NCBI GenBank assembly: GCA_017851655.1
Contig: JAFMMH010000001.1
Coordinates: 1-64,000 of the forward strand
DNA length: 64,000 nucleotides
Direction: 5' to 3'
From: Flavobacteriaceae bacterium
Lineage (GTDB): Bacteria > Bacteroidota > Bacteroidia > Flavobacteriales > Flavobacteriaceae
Shown: in pieces, positions 34,167 through 43,278 of the stretch
Position numbering within the stretch: the first letter of the stretch is position 1
Layout of the letters: each line of letters begins with the position of its first letter
The notes under the pieces: generated by a model
What the model was told of the DNA's origin: nothing
The model's input: the letters and a program-made list of their open reading frames with translations, nothing else
The model's database searches: none
Translations under genes and position numbers: made by a program

Positions 34167-34619
34167 ATGGAGACACTCAATTTTCCACCATGTGACCTGC
34201 GACTCAAAAATAGGGAAAATAAACCCTTTATCTTTGACCTAATTCGTAAAAAATGGGTGCGATGTACACCAGAGGAATGGGTTCGTGTGCATTGTCTCGC
34301 TTATTTGACTCAAACATTGGGCTATCCTGCTTCGTGGATTAAAGTAGAAAATGAGATCAAACTATACGATACCCGTAAACGTTTTGATATTATGATCGTT
34401 GATCCCAGCAAAGGAAATATTCTATTGGTAGAATGCAAGGCTCCTAAAGTTCCTATAGCACAAGAGACATTTGATCAAATTGCACGTTATAATCTCAACC
34501 TAAAGAGTGATTTTATGATGGTAACCAACGGTTTGAATCACTATTTTTGTACTATGGATTACGAGAATAAGCAATATCAATTTATCGAAGAGCTCCCTAA
34601 ATTCCAAGCCACACTATGA
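34167..34619 (+). CDS. Stand-alone HsdR N-terminal-like (PD-(D/E)xK) domain protein
   Basis: 150 residues from the ATG at 34167. The track start at 34134 would overlap the holA start and add residues foreign to the family. The fold is the type I restriction HSDR_N nuclease domain: TRKRFDIMIVD and ILLVECKAPKVPI give the Asp...Glu-x-Lys active site (near residues 72 and 91), followed by QIARYNLNL. No helicase part, HsdM or HsdS gene is nearby. It is coupled to the glycosyltransferase gene by ATGA. It probably acts as a small housekeeping nuclease or DNA binder, and the real role is unknown. Confidence 0.82.
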   Translation: METLNFPPCDLRLKNRENKPFIFDLIRKKWVRCTPEEWVRVHCLAYLTQTLGYPASWIKVENEIKLYDTRKRFDIMIVDPSKGNILLVECKAPKVPIAQETFDQIARYNLNLKSDFMMVTNGLNHYFCTMDYENKQYQFIEELPKFQATL

Positions 34620-35623
34620 ATAATGTAGCGGTGGTTTTATTGAACTACAACGGTCTTGGTCTTTTAAAAAAGTTTTTGCCAAATGCGATTCGCTTTAGTC
34701 CAAATGCACTAATAACAGTAATTGACAATGGCTCTGATGACGACTCTGTTAATTGGATCAAGCAAAATCATCCTGAAGTAAAATGCATTGAATTACATAA
34801 AAATTTCGGTTATGCAGGAGGATATAACGAAGGACTAAAACAAGTGAAGTCAAACTTTTATGCCCTAGTAAATACTGACATTGAACTTACAGAAGGATGG
34901 CTAGACCCCCTACTTAATAGACTAGATACAAATCCAAAAACCGCTGTAGTACAGCCTCATATATTGGATTACAATAATAAAACGCATTTTGAGTATGCTG
35001 GTGCTGCGGGTGGGTACTTAGACTCTTTCGGCATTCCATTTTGTAGAGGTAGGATACTCAAACACTGTGAGGAAGATCTCGGTCAATACAACGAAACTGA
35101 AAGGATTTTTTGGGCAAGTGGAGCTTGTTTTTTGATTCGCAATGAACTTTTTTGGAAACTCGGTGGCTTTGATGCTTCATTTTTTGCACATCAAGAAGAA
35201 ATTGACTTATGCTGGCGACTCTTCAATGAAGGCTATGAAATAGAATCGGTAGGATCATCAAAAGTATTTCATATAGGAGCCGCTACTCTTCCTCCTTCTG
35301 CTAGAAAAATTTTTCTCAATCACAGAAACTCATTACTTATGTGTGCTAAAAACCTCCCTAAAGAGGTGCTATACAGTACGCTGTTTAAAAAACTGTGTTT
35401 AGATGGACTCATCGGCATATCCTATTTTATTAATCTTAATTTTAAGGCAACTTGGGCAATAATACGAGCCCACTTTTCGTTTTATAAGAGATTTAATTAC
35501 AGTATCTTAACCAAAGTAAAGACAATTAAAAACCCAAAATACTTTAGACGAAAAAGTATTCTTGTAGATTATTTTATATTTAGGAGGTTAAAATTCAGTG
35601 ATTTGAACAAAAATTATAAATAA
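34616..35623 (+). CDS. Family 2 glycosyltransferase (rhamnosyltransferase-like)
   Basis: 335 residues. GT-A fold: VAVVLLNYNGLGLLKKFL at the N-terminus, VIDNGSDDDS, HKNFGYAGGYNEGLK, the metal-binding ALVNTDIELTEGW near residue 87, and the acceptor block ASGACFLIRNELFWKLGGFDASFFAHQEEIDLCWR ending in the catalytic ED/QEE region. It is of the inverting WbbL/rhamnosyltransferase type that builds surface polysaccharide from nucleotide sugars. There is no membrane domain, only C-terminal hydrophobic patches. It overlaps the HsdR_N gene by four bases. Donor and acceptor sugars are unknown. Confidence 0.9.
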   Translation: MNNVAVVLLNYNGLGLLKKFLPNAIRFSPNALITVIDNGSDDDSVNWIKQNHPEVKCIELHKNFGYAGGYNEGLKQVKSNFYALVNTDIELTEGWLDPLLNRLDTNPKTAVVQPHILDYNNKTHFEYAGAAGGYLDSFGIPFCRGRILKHCEEDLGQYNETERIFWASGACFLIRNELFWKLGGFDASFFAHQEEIDLCWRLFNEGYEIESVGSSKVFHIGAATLPPSARKIFLNHRNSLLMCAKNLPKEVLYSTLFKKLCLDGLIGISYFINLNFKATWAIIRAHFSFYKRFNYSILTKVKTIKNPKYFRRKSILVDYFIFRRLKFSDLNKNYK

Positions 35624-35668
35624 TTTCAGTTAATTTGTAAATCAAAAAAATTAAAACAAAACATCACT

Positions 35669-36520
35669 ATGAAAAAAGCAATCGCTTTAATGGTATCGGG
35701 TATTTTACTATCTTCCTGTGTATCACAAAAAAAATTCACCGAACTTGAAGAATTACAACAAAACACAAAAAGTCTTTTAGATTCTGCTACGGTAAAACTA
35801 AATACTTGTAATGAAGACAAAGAAGCTGCACTTGCCTCTCTTGCTACACTACAAGAACAAAATCAGTTTTTGAAAGCGAATAACCAAGATTTAATCAATA
35901 ATATCGGAAACCTAACGACCCTTTCTCAAAAAGGAGCTGAAAACCTTGAGATGTCTTTGGAGAGCATGAAAGAAAAAGATGTTCGTATTCAAAGAATGCA
36001 AGATGCTGTAACTAAGAAAGACTCTGTAACTCTAGCGCTAGTAACCAGCCTTAAAGGTGTACTAGGAAACATGAGTGACGAAGACATCGAGATTAATGTT
36101 GAAAAAGGTGTTGTATATGTTTCTATTTCTGACAAACTTTTATTTAGAAGCGGTAGTTATACTGTGACTGCAAGAGCTAAAGAAGTATTAGGAAAAGTTG
36201 CAAAAGTTGTAAACGACAAGCCAGAACTTGAATTTATGGTAGAAGGTCATACTGACAACGTGCCAATCAAATCTGACGGTATCTTAGACAACTGGGATCT
36301 TTCTGTAAAACGTGCTACTGCTGTAGTTCGTATATTAGAAAAAGACTTCGGTGTTGCACCAGCTAGAATGACTGCTGCAGGAAGAAGTTATTATATTCCT
36401 GTCGCTGATAACGACACTGCTGCAAATCGTGCCAAAAACAGAAGAACACGTATCGTAGTTCTTCCTAAATTAGATCAGTTTTACGATCTAATCGCTAAAG
36501 GTATGGACGCTGCACAATAA
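35669..36520 (+). CDS. OmpA-family peptidoglycan-associated lipoprotein
   Basis: 283 residues. A leader ends with the lipobox LLSSC (Cys17). Residues about 25-125 are a long coiled coil (ELEELQQNTKSLLDSA...), and about 150-270 an OmpA C-terminal domain with VEGHTDNVPIK and NRAKNRRTRIVVLP, holding the Asp and Arg that grip peptidoglycan. It should tie the outer membrane to the cell wall. It ends with a strong terminator at 36541-36572, which suggests high expression. No perfect promoter is seen; TTAATTTG about 35 bases upstream of the ATG is close to the consensus. Confidence 0.92.
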   Translation: MKKAIALMVSGILLSSCVSQKKFTELEELQQNTKSLLDSATVKLNTCNEDKEAALASLATLQEQNQFLKANNQDLINNIGNLTTLSQKGAENLEMSLESMKEKDVRIQRMQDAVTKKDSVTLALVTSLKGVLGNMSDEDIEINVEKGVVYVSISDKLLFRSGSYTVTARAKEVLGKVAKVVNDKPELEFMVEGHTDNVPIKSDGILDNWDLSVKRATAVVRILEKDFGVAPARMTAAGRSYYIPVADNDTAANRAKNRRTRIVVLPKLDQFYDLIAKGMDAAQ

Positions 36521-36540
36521 TTAATTGTAAGGTTTTATTT

Positions 36541-36572
36541 AAAAAAGCTACCTAAGGGTAGCTTTTTTTTTT
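36541..36572 (+). terminator. Strong Rho-independent terminator after the OmpA-family gene
   Basis: AAAAAAGCTACC and GGTAGCTTTTTT form a perfect 12-pair stem with a TAAG loop, running into a total of ten T. It is 20 bases after the stop codon at 36520. Confidence 0.9.
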
Positions 36573-36654
36573 GGATAAAGTGAAGTGTTTATTCTCTGAA
36601 TAAAGACTGAATTTTAAAATTCATTTTCACTTAATAAAATGCCTAATGAAATCC

Positions 36655-36662
36655 TATCTTTG
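36655..36662 (+). promoter_or_regulatory. -7 promoter element deciding the yggS start
   Basis: TATCTTTG, a perfect TAnnTTTG, lies between the ATG at 36646 and the ATG at 36667, four bases before the latter. Transcription from it would leave out the first ATG, so 36667 is the likely start, perhaps on a leaderless mRNA. Confidence 0.5.
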
Positions 36663-36666
36663 TCTT

Positions 36667-37317
36667 ATGGATATTCATTCAAACATTAAAGAACTCATAA
36701 AAAATCTTCCCTCAGAAGTAACTCTTGTAGCGGTTTCAAAAACAAAGTCTAATGAAGAAATCATGCAAGCTTATGAAGCAGGACAGCGGGTTTTTGGAGA
36801 AAATAAAATTCAAGAAATGGCCGCTAAATGGGAAGCGCTACCCAAGGATATTGTATGGCATATGATTGGACATGTACAAACCAACAAGGTAAAATACATG
36901 GCTCATTTTGTTGATTTAATTCATGGTGTAGAAAGTCTAAAATTACTCAAAGAAATTAATAAGCAAGCAGTCAAACACAACCGGGTTATCTCTTGTTTAA
37001 TACAAATTCGAATTGCAGAAGAAGAAACTAAATTTGGACTTCCTGCCGATGAACTCGAATCTCTTTTATTATCCGCTCAATCCTTTTCTAATATAAAAAT
37101 CGCTGGCCTTATGGGGATGGCCAGCTTTACAGATAACATTGAACAAATAAAAAATGAATTCTTTCAGCTTAAAACGATTTTCGACAAAACCCAAAATCAA
37201 CTTCCTGAATGCACTATACTCTCAATGGGTATGAGTGGAGATTATCCAATAGCGATTCAAGCTGGATCTACTATGATACGTGTAGGGAGTAAAATTTTTG
37301 GTCAGAGGAATTATTAG
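36667..37317 (+). CDS. yggS: YggS/PLPBP family pyridoxal phosphate homeostasis protein
   Basis: 216 residues from the ATG at 36667. The track start at 36646 precedes the promoter element. The PLP-binding lysine is in VAVSKTKSNEEI near residue 27, and the family motifs RVFGENKIQEM, WHMIGHVQTNKVKYM, AEEETKFGL, LMGMASF and LSMGMSGDYPIAI are all present. It binds PLP without known catalysis and tunes vitamin B6 and amino-acid pools. It follows the OmpA terminator and is three bases from the nuclease gene behind it, which may be cotranscribed. Confidence 0.93.
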   Translation: MDIHSNIKELIKNLPSEVTLVAVSKTKSNEEIMQAYEAGQRVFGENKIQEMAAKWEALPKDIVWHMIGHVQTNKVKYMAHFVDLIHGVESLKLLKEINKQAVKHNRVISCLIQIRIAEEETKFGLPADELESLLLSAQSFSNIKIAGLMGMASFTDNIEQIKNEFFQLKTIFDKTQNQLPECTILSMGMSGDYPIAIQAGSTMIRVGSKIFGQRNY

Positions 37318-37320
37318 CCC

Positions 37321-38679
37321 ATGTACGCCATACTTGACATAGAAACCACTGGGGGTAAGTACGATGAAGAGGGAATAACTGAAATTGCCATCTATAAACA
37401 CAACGGTAAAAAAGTAATTGATCAGTTCAGTAGTCTTGTAAACCCTCAAATACCTATACAGCCTTTTGTACAAAAATTAACTGGTATTTCTTCTAAAATG
37501 CTACAAAACGCACCAAAATTCTATGAAGTTGCTAAACGGATTGTTGAAATCACAGAGGACTGTGTTTTGGTTGCTCACAATGCATCCTTTGACTACAGAA
37601 TTCTTCAGACAGAGTTTAGGAGGTTAGGTTTTGTCTTTGATCGCAAATCTCTATGTACCGTTTCACTTTCCAAGATTCTTTTACCCGAACAACCTGCTTA
37701 TAATCTGGGGAAACTTGTTCGGAATTTAGGAATCCCTTTTGCAGACCAACATCGCGCTCATGGTGATGCGAAAGCTACAGTTAAATTGTTTGAAATCCTA
37801 CTGGAAAAGGACATTCAAAAACATATTTTGAAAACTCAAATTAGCGATGCACATCCCAATAAAGTGCCCCCCAAATTTCTAGATATCATTGATAGCTTAC
37901 CCTCAGAATTGGGTGTTTATTACATTCACAATGCCCAAAATGAAATCATATACATAGGGAAAAGTAACAACATCAAAAAGAGAATTTTAAATCACCTTAC
38001 TACTAATTCAAAAAAAGCTCAGACCATTCAGAAAGAAATGTCGTCTGTCTCCTATGCTATGGTAGGCAGTGAATTAGTAACCCTACTGAAAGAACAACAT
38101 GAAATAAAAATCAATAGCCCGAAACTCAACAAAGCAATGAAGCATAGGGTCTATCCTATGGGCATTCGTCTTGATTCCTCTCAGGAATACCCTAAACTTA
38201 TTTTAGAACAAATCCGAAAGGAATACAATTATTTGAGCGTCTATAAAAATCAAAAGTCGGCTAAAGCGACCTTGCATTTTTGGTGTGAGAATTTTGGAAT
38301 CTGTTTGCAAAAAACCAATCTTTCTAAATCCGATGGTCCATGTTTTTATCACGGAATCAATAAATGCGATGGGGCTTGTATTGGTGAAGAATCCGTTGAT
38401 TCCTACCAAACCAAAATCGATGCACTTATGGAAAGTTTTAGCTATCCTTTTACAGATTTTTTAGTGATTTCGGCTGGAAGGAAAACAGGTGAATCATCTT
38501 TTGTTTTTATAAAGAACAATTGTTTTCAAGGGTATGGCTACTTTGAACTGAACCATCAGATCAAAAATTTCAAACAAATCGAGTCTCGCCTCATAAAGAT
38601 TGAGGATAACCCTGATACCCAAAAATTAATTCGCAGCTTTTTAACACGTAAAAAATATAATAAGTTGATATCTTTGTAA
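37321..38679 (+). CDS. DnaQ-like exonuclease fused to a UvrC/Cho-type GIY-YIG nuclease
   Basis: 452 residues. Residues about 1-170 are a DEDDh exonuclease: AILDIETTGGKYDEEGITEIA, VAHNASFDYRILQTEF and HRAHGDAKATVKL. Residues about 195-280 are a GIY-YIG domain: LGVYYIHNAQNEIIYIGKSNNIKKRILNH. Around residue 340 lies GPCFYHGINKCDGACIG, which matches the cysteine segment after GIY-YIG in UvrC. The protein lacks UvrB-binding and C-terminal endonuclease parts. It resembles Cho or the mycobacterial DnaQ-UvrC fusions and is probably a repair nuclease making the 3' incision. The biological role in this group is not established. Confidence 0.88.
   Translation: MYAILDIETTGGKYDEEGITEIAIYKHNGKKVIDQFSSLVNPQIPIQPFVQKLTGISSKMLQNAPKFYEVAKRIVEITEDCVLVAHNASFDYRILQTEFRRLGFVFDRKSLCTVSLSKILLPEQPAYNLGKLVRNLGIPFADQHRAHGDAKATVKLFEILLEKDIQKHILKTQISDAHPNKVPPKFLDIIDSLPSELGVYYIHNAQNEIIYIGKSNNIKKRILNHLTTNSKKAQTIQKEMSSVSYAMVGSELVTLLKEQHEIKINSPKLNKAMKHRVYPMGIRLDSSQEYPKLILEQIRKEYNYLSVYKNQKSAKATLHFWCENFGICLQKTNLSKSDGPCFYHGINKCDGACIGEESVDSYQTKIDALMESFSYPFTDFLVISAGRKTGESSFVFIKNNCFQGYGYFELNHQIKNFKQIESRLIKIEDNPDTQKLIRSFLTRKKYNKLISL
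38669..38676 (+). promoter_or_regulatory. -7 promoter element for the K+ channel gene
   Basis: TATCTTTG inside the last codons of the nuclease gene, 39 bases before the ATG at 38716. No good upstream TTG is seen at standard spacing. Confidence 0.4.
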
Positions 38680-38715
38680 ATCACCGGCAAATCTTAATTA
38701 CTATCCTCAACAATT

Positions 38716-39528
38716 ATGAAAAAATGGAAGCACAGACTGCATGAAATCATCTATGAAGCCGACACCCCTGCCGGAAAATTATTTGATGTCATCTTGCTTA
38801 TCACCATATTACTGAGCTTAGTTTTTGTCGCTTTAGAAAGTGTCTCCTCCATAGACTCTATCTACCATGACTATTTGGATATAGCAGAATGGATCATTAC
38901 TATTTTATTCACAATAGAATACATACTTCGAATCATAAGTGTTACTAGGCCACACAAGTATATTTTCAGTTTTTATGGTATTGTTGATTTATTATCCACT
39001 TTACCAAAATACCTCTCATTACTGTTTATTGGAACACATAGTCTAGTAGCCATAAAGGCTTTACGCCTTTTGAGGGTATTCAGAATTCTTAAACTGACAA
39101 AATATGTTAGTGAATATAACATGCTCCTTCTTGCACTTAGAAAAAGTCGCACAAAAATTTTCGTATTTATCTTTGGGGTTATTGTTTTATGTATCATCTT
39201 TGGCACACTAATGTATTTGATAGAAGACGATTCTAGTGGTTTCACAAGTATTCCTAGAAGTATTTATTGGTGTATAGTTACTTTAACAACAGTTGGATAT
39301 GGAGATATTGCTCCACAAACCCCCATAGGTCAATTGGTTGCGTCAGTAATCATGATCTTAGGTTATGGTATTATTGCTGTACCAACGGGTATCGTAACCG
39401 CAGAAATGACAAAACAAAATCCAATCGATCAAAATACACAAGTTTGTCCTCATTGTTTAACTCACTCACATAAAGAAGCGGCCATATATTGCCATAGCTG
39501 TGGAAAACCATTAAATCATGTCAACTAA
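38716..39528 (+). CDS. Voltage-gated-type K+ channel with C-terminal CxxC zinc-ribbon-like tail
   Basis: 270 residues with six transmembrane segments. S4 carries regularly spaced arginines (AIKALRLLRVFRILKLTKY, near residues 115-135), and the selectivity filter is TLTTVGYGD (residues 189-197), so the pore selects K+. The cytoplasmic tail has two CxxC pairs, CPHC (244-247) and CHSC (259-262), the spacing of a small zinc ribbon. It is an inner-membrane tetramer, with a gating signal that is unknown. The last 11 bases overlap the start of miaA. Confidence 0.9.
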   Translation: MKKWKHRLHEIIYEADTPAGKLFDVILLITILLSLVFVALESVSSIDSIYHDYLDIAEWIITILFTIEYILRIISVTRPHKYIFSFYGIVDLLSTLPKYLSLLFIGTHSLVAIKALRLLRVFRILKLTKYVSEYNMLLLALRKSRTKIFVFIFGVIVLCIIFGTLMYLIEDDSSGFTSIPRSIYWCIVTLTTVGYGDIAPQTPIGQLVASVIMILGYGIIAVPTGIVTAEMTKQNPIDQNTQVCPHCLTHSHKEAAIYCHSCGKPLNHVN

Positions 39529-40420
39529 AACACTTATCTACATCGCTGGACCCACTGGTGTTGGAAAAACCAAAACTAGTATTGAACTTGCTAAAGCACT
39601 AGATACAGAAATAATCTCCTGTGATTCAAGGCAATTTTACAAAGAGCTACAAATCGGAACTGCTGCCCCTTCAGAAAAGGAGTTGGCTGAAGTAAAACAT
39701 CATTTTATTCATAATAAATCTGTAAAAGAAAGTTTTACAGTTTCAGATTTTGAAAAAGAAGCAATAGAAACGCTAAATAAACTCTTTAAAAAAAATGATA
39801 CCTTGATCATGGTTGGAGGTTCTGGGATGTATGCTGATGCTGTTATGTTTGGTATGGATAAATTTCCAGATATTCCTCAAGAAGTTCGTAACCAAATTCA
39901 AGTTTTCTATCAAACCCACGGACTCAAAGGTCTTCAAGAATTACTGATAGAAAAAGACCCAAAATATTATACAAGAGTAGACATAAACAATCCTGTTCGT
40001 TTATTAAGAGCACTAGAAGTATCAATAACCTCTAATAAGCCTTACTCATCGTTTTTAGGCAAAACTGAAACAGAACGTGATTTTGTTTCTAAAATGATCA
40101 TTTTACACAGCCCTAGAACAGCACTTTATGAAAAAATAAATGCGCGTGTGGATCAGATGATGGCTGAAGGATTAGAGGAAGAAGCCCGAAATTTAATTCC
40201 CTTTAAAAATAATACTGCATTGCGAACTGTTGGATACAAAGAACTGTTTCCTTATTTCGATGGAGCATATTCCTTAGAACATGCCGTTAGTGAAATCAAA
40301 AAAAATACCAGAAGATATGCTAAAAGGCAAATAACCTGGTTTAAAAAATACGATAACGCTTTGTGTTTTCCTTCTGATACTCCCGTTAAAGAAATTTCAG
40401 ATTTACTTCAAGAATCCTAA
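39518..40420 (+). CDS. miaA: tRNA dimethylallyltransferase
   Basis: 300 residues. It adds a dimethylallyl group to A37 of tRNAs reading UNN codons. The P-loop is AGPTGVGKTKTSIELAK near residue 9, followed by IISCDSRQFYKELQIGTA, the VGGSGMYADAV motif and the C-terminal TRRYAKRQITWFKK that grips tRNA. Length and motifs are normal. The ATG lies within the end of the channel gene (11-base overlap), so the two genes are coupled. It is convergent with purC across 13 bases. Confidence 0.95.
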   Translation: MSTKTLIYIAGPTGVGKTKTSIELAKALDTEIISCDSRQFYKELQIGTAAPSEKELAEVKHHFIHNKSVKESFTVSDFEKEAIETLNKLFKKNDTLIMVGGSGMYADAVMFGMDKFPDIPQEVRNQIQVFYQTHGLKGLQELLIEKDPKYYTRVDINNPVRLLRALEVSITSNKPYSSFLGKTETERDFVSKMIILHSPRTALYEKINARVDQMMAEGLEEEARNLIPFKNNTALRTVGYKELFPYFDGAYSLEHAVSEIKKNTRRYAKRQITWFKKYDNALCFPSDTPVKEISDLLQES

Positions 40421-40433
40421 AAACCAAAGTATT

Positions 40434-41393
40434 CTAAATTTTTCTATTTAAAAGATAACTTGAAACATTGGATTGAATTCTATCTTCAATATCGTGAAGA
40501 TCAGCTTTCACAAAATTTTTGCCAGTAATGTTTTCATAGAGCTCAATATATCGTTCTGATATTGAATTGATTCTGTCAGCATCCATTTCGGGTAATGTTT
40601 GACCATCAAGCCCTTGAAATCCATTGCTAATAAGCCATTGCCTAACAAATTCTTTTGAAAGTTGCTTTTGTGGAAGTCCTTCTTTTTGTCTATCGGCATA
40701 CCCCTCCTCATAAAAATAACGAGAGGAATCTGGAGTATGAATTTCATCGATCAAAACAATTTGACCGTCTGCGGTTTTTCCAAACTCATATTTTGTGTCC
40801 ACCAAAATTAATCCTTGCTTTTTTGCAATAGTGGTACCTCGTTGAAATAAAGCATGGGTATATTTTTCTAATTGAATATAATCTGCTTCTTGAACGATCC
40901 CTTGCTTAATAATATCTTCTCTGGAAATATCTTCGTCATGACCCTCCTCTGCTTTTGTTGCTGGAGTTATTATGGGAGTATCAAACCGATCATTCTCTTG
41001 CATACCGTCTGGCATCGATACACCGCACAGCATGCGTTCGCCTGTTTTATAGGTTCGAGCAGCATGACCAGAAAGATAACCTCTAATCACCATTTCAACC
41101 TTAAAAGGTTCACAAGCCAACCCAACTGCTACATTTGGATCAGGAGTAGCCTCTAACCAATTGGGGACAATATCGGCAGTAGCTTCCATCATCTGTAAGG
41201 CAATCTGATTGAGAATCTGACCCTTATATGGAATCCCTTTTGGCAATACAACATCAAAAGCAGAAAGTCGATCTGTAGCGACCATTACTAAAACATCATT
41301 TTTTAAACGATAAACTTCTCTAACTTTTCCAACGTATTTGGATTCAATTCCTTCGAGATGAAGGTCGGTCTGCATTATTGTTTTGTTCAACAT
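40434..41393 (-). CDS. purC: SAICAR synthase (phosphoribosylaminoimidazole-succinocarboxamide synthase)
   Basis: 319 residues from the ATG at 41393, which overlaps the PhoH stop by one base (TGATG). The track start is a TTG one codon earlier. PurC joins aspartate to CAIR in purine synthesis. Motifs: [56 protein letters not shown] and the ATP/Mg site [14 protein letters not shown]...[14 protein letters not shown]. At about 320 residues it is the longer form common in Bacteroidota and fungi, against about 237 in E. coli. Confidence 0.95.
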   Translation of the reverse strand: MLNKTIMQTDLHLEGIESKYVGKVREVYRLKNDVLVMVATDRLSAFDVVLPKGIPYKGQILNQIALQMMEATADIVPNWLEATPDPNVAVGLACEPFKVEMVIRGYLSGHAARTYKTGERMLCGVSMPDGMQENDRFDTPIITPATKAEEGHDEDISREDIIKQGIVQEADYIQLEKYTHALFQRGTTIAKKQGLILVDTKYEFGKTADGQIVLIDEIHTPDSSRYFYEEGYADRQKEGLPQKQLSKEFVRQWLISNGFQGLDGQTLPEMDADRINSISERYIELYENITGKNFVKADLHDIEDRIQSNVSSYLLNRKI

Positions 41394-42346
41394 CAATTAT
41401 CGTGTTCTATAGTTTTATAGGCTTCAATTACTTTTTTGACCAAGGGATGTCGAATAACATCTTTATCATCTAAGAAAATAATTTCTATTCCTTCTGTGTT
41501 TTTTAAAATCAATAAGGACTCTTTGAGACCAGAAATCATTCTGCGTGGTAAATCAATTTGTCCGGGATCCCCTGTCAATAAAAATTTTGCATTTTTCCCC
41601 ATTCGGGTTAAAAACATTTTCATTTGAGCGTGTGTCGTATTTTGTGCTTCGTCTAAAATCACAAAGGCATCATCAAGTGTCCTTCCTCGCATAAATGCCA
41701 AAGGAGCTATCTGAATGGTTCCCTTTTCGATATAACTCTTCAGTTTTTCTCCTGGGATCATATCGCGCAATGCATCGTAGAGTGGTTGCATATAGGGATC
41801 TAACTTTTCATTTAAATCTCCAGGAAGAAATCCAAGATTTTCTCCTGCTTCTACAGCCGGACGAGTTAAAATGATTCTTTTAACTTGTTTTTCTTTTAAT
41901 GCTTTTACAGCCAACGCAACACCGGTATAAGTTTTTCCTGTACCAGCCGGTCCAACAGCAAAAACCATATCATTGTTGAAAACTGCCTCCACCAATCGTT
42001 TCTGGTTATAGGTCTTCGCTTTGATAACCTTCCCTCCTACACCGTGAAGGATTTGAGTTTCTGTTCCCCCATTAAAATCTCCATGCGTTCCTGTTCCTGA
42101 CATAACAATCCGTTCAATGATTTCGTCATTCAGCACATTGTATTTACCATAGTGGGCAATTAGCATATCCACACGCTTATTAAAATCCTTTAGAGAATCT
42201 TCTTCTCCATAAGCTTTAAGTGTATTTCCTCTTGCTACTATTTTAATTTTAGGATAAAAAGTACGGAGTTTGGCAATATTCGAATTCTGTCCCCCAAAAA
42301 AATCTTGTGGATTTAGTTCTGAAAGATCAATTTTTATTTCATTCAA
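41393..42346 (-). CDS. PhoH-family ATPase
   Basis: 317 residues. An N-terminal KH-like segment (about 20-95, [13 protein letters not shown]) is followed by the PhoH ATPase: Walker [14 protein letters not shown] near residue 131, [17 protein letters not shown], and a Walker [24 protein letters not shown]. The family is linked to RNA metabolism and works with YbeY or RNases in several bacteria, although function is not settled. The stop overlaps the purC start. It is divergent from the SAM hydrolase gene, across about 100 bases. Confidence 0.9.
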   Translation of the reverse strand: MNEIKIDLSELNPQDFFGGQNSNIAKLRTFYPKIKIVARGNTLKAYGEEDSLKDFNKRVDMLIAHYGKYNVLNDEIIERIVMSGTGTHGDFNGGTETQILHGVGGKVIKAKTYNQKRLVEAVFNNDMVFAVGPAGTGKTYTGVALAVKALKEKQVKRIILTRPAVEAGENLGFLPGDLNEKLDPYMQPLYDALRDMIPGEKLKSYIEKGTIQIAPLAFMRGRTLDDAFVILDEAQNTTHAQMKMFLTRMGKNAKFLLTGDPGQIDLPRRMISGLKESLLILKNTEGIEIIFLDDKDVIRHPLVKKVIEAYKTIEHDN

Positions 42347-42368
42347 AGGTTACTCGGTTAAAATAAAT

Positions 42369-42376
42369 TAATTTTG
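42369..42376 (+). promoter_or_regulatory. -7 promoter element of the SAM hydrolase-gldF-gldG unit
   Basis: TAATTTTG, a perfect TAnnTTTG, 69 bases before the ATG at 42446. The leader would include a small hairpin, GGCAC-TTT-GTGCC, at 42382-42394. Confidence 0.45.
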
Positions 42377-42445
42377 CTTGTGGCACTTTGTGCCGTGTAT
42401 AAAATTAGAATAATTTTAGTTAATTTATCAGAGAAAAATAACTTT

Positions 42446-43276
42446 ATGGTCCAGGTAACCTTAACGACAGATTTTGGACTTAAAGATTATTCAGTCGCGG
42501 TGATCAAAGCTGCCTTATTGGATCAAATTTCTGAGGTTAATATTATTGATATTACGCATGAAATAAGTCCCTATAATCTTACAGAAACAGCTTATATCAT
42601 AAAAAATGTTTATGCAGCGTTTCCCAAAGGCAGTATTCATATTATAGGTGTAGAATCTGAATTAACTCCAGAAAATATTCACATTGCAATGCAATTGAAC
42701 GGTCATTTTTTTATTGGAGCTGACAATGGAATATTTTCTTTGATCAAAGAAGACATTATGCCTGAAAAAATTGTGGCCATCACCATTCACAACAAAGTGA
42801 ATACCTCTTTTCCTGTATTGGATGTTTTTGTTCAGGTTGCTGCTCATATTGCTAGAAAAGGAACTTTAGAAGTCATCGGTAAACCAATTCAAAAAATCAA
42901 AGAACTAACAGATATCAAACCTGTCATTAATACCGAAAGAAATCAAATTATTGGAAGTGTTATTTATATTGACAACTATGGAAACGTGATTACTAACATT
43001 ACCCAAAAATTATTTAAAGAGATTGGGAAATCAAGAGATTTTACGATTTTTGCTAGAACAGTAAAGTTTAAAGAAATACATTCCAGCTACAGTGAAGCAA
43101 TAGACTTTAGTATTCCAAAAGAGCTGCGTGAAGAAGATGGAAAAAAAGTAGCTTTGTTTAATGTCGCAGGACATTTAGAATTAGCCATTTATAAAAGTAA
43201 TCCAAATACAGTTGGTAGTGCGAGTTCACTATATGGGTTGGATTACAGAGATTTAATCACCATTCAATTCGAATAA
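42446..43276 (+). CDS. SAM hydrolase / DUF62 (fluorinase-chlorinase superfamily) protein
   Basis: 276 residues from the ATG at 42446. The upstream track start lies in the leader region. The family splits S-adenosylmethionine with water to adenosine and methionine, and fluorinase and chlorinase are relatives. Motifs: VTLTTDFGLKDYSVAVIKA at the N-terminus with the DxxGxxD-like site, HIIGVESEL, FIGADNGIFSLI, and VIYIDNYGNVITNIT with the Asp/Asn that bind the ribose. Without a halogenase-specific loop, hydrolase activity is most likely. GldF follows two bases later, and the three genes form one unit. Confidence 0.88.
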   Translation: MVQVTLTTDFGLKDYSVAVIKAALLDQISEVNIIDITHEISPYNLTETAYIIKNVYAAFPKGSIHIIGVESELTPENIHIAMQLNGHFFIGADNGIFSLIKEDIMPEKIVAITIHNKVNTSFPVLDVFVQVAAHIARKGTLEVIGKPIQKIKELTDIKPVINTERNQIIGSVIYIDNYGNVITNITQKLFKEIGKSRDFTIFARTVKFKEIHSSYSEAIDFSIPKELREEDGKKVALFNVAGHLELAIYKSNPNTVGSASSLYGLDYRDLITIQFE

Positions 43277-43278
43277 GA

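Noticed and set aside
34167-34619. Restriction-modification system
   Set aside because: Only an HsdR N-terminal-like domain is present. There is no methylase, specificity or helicase gene anywhere in the window.
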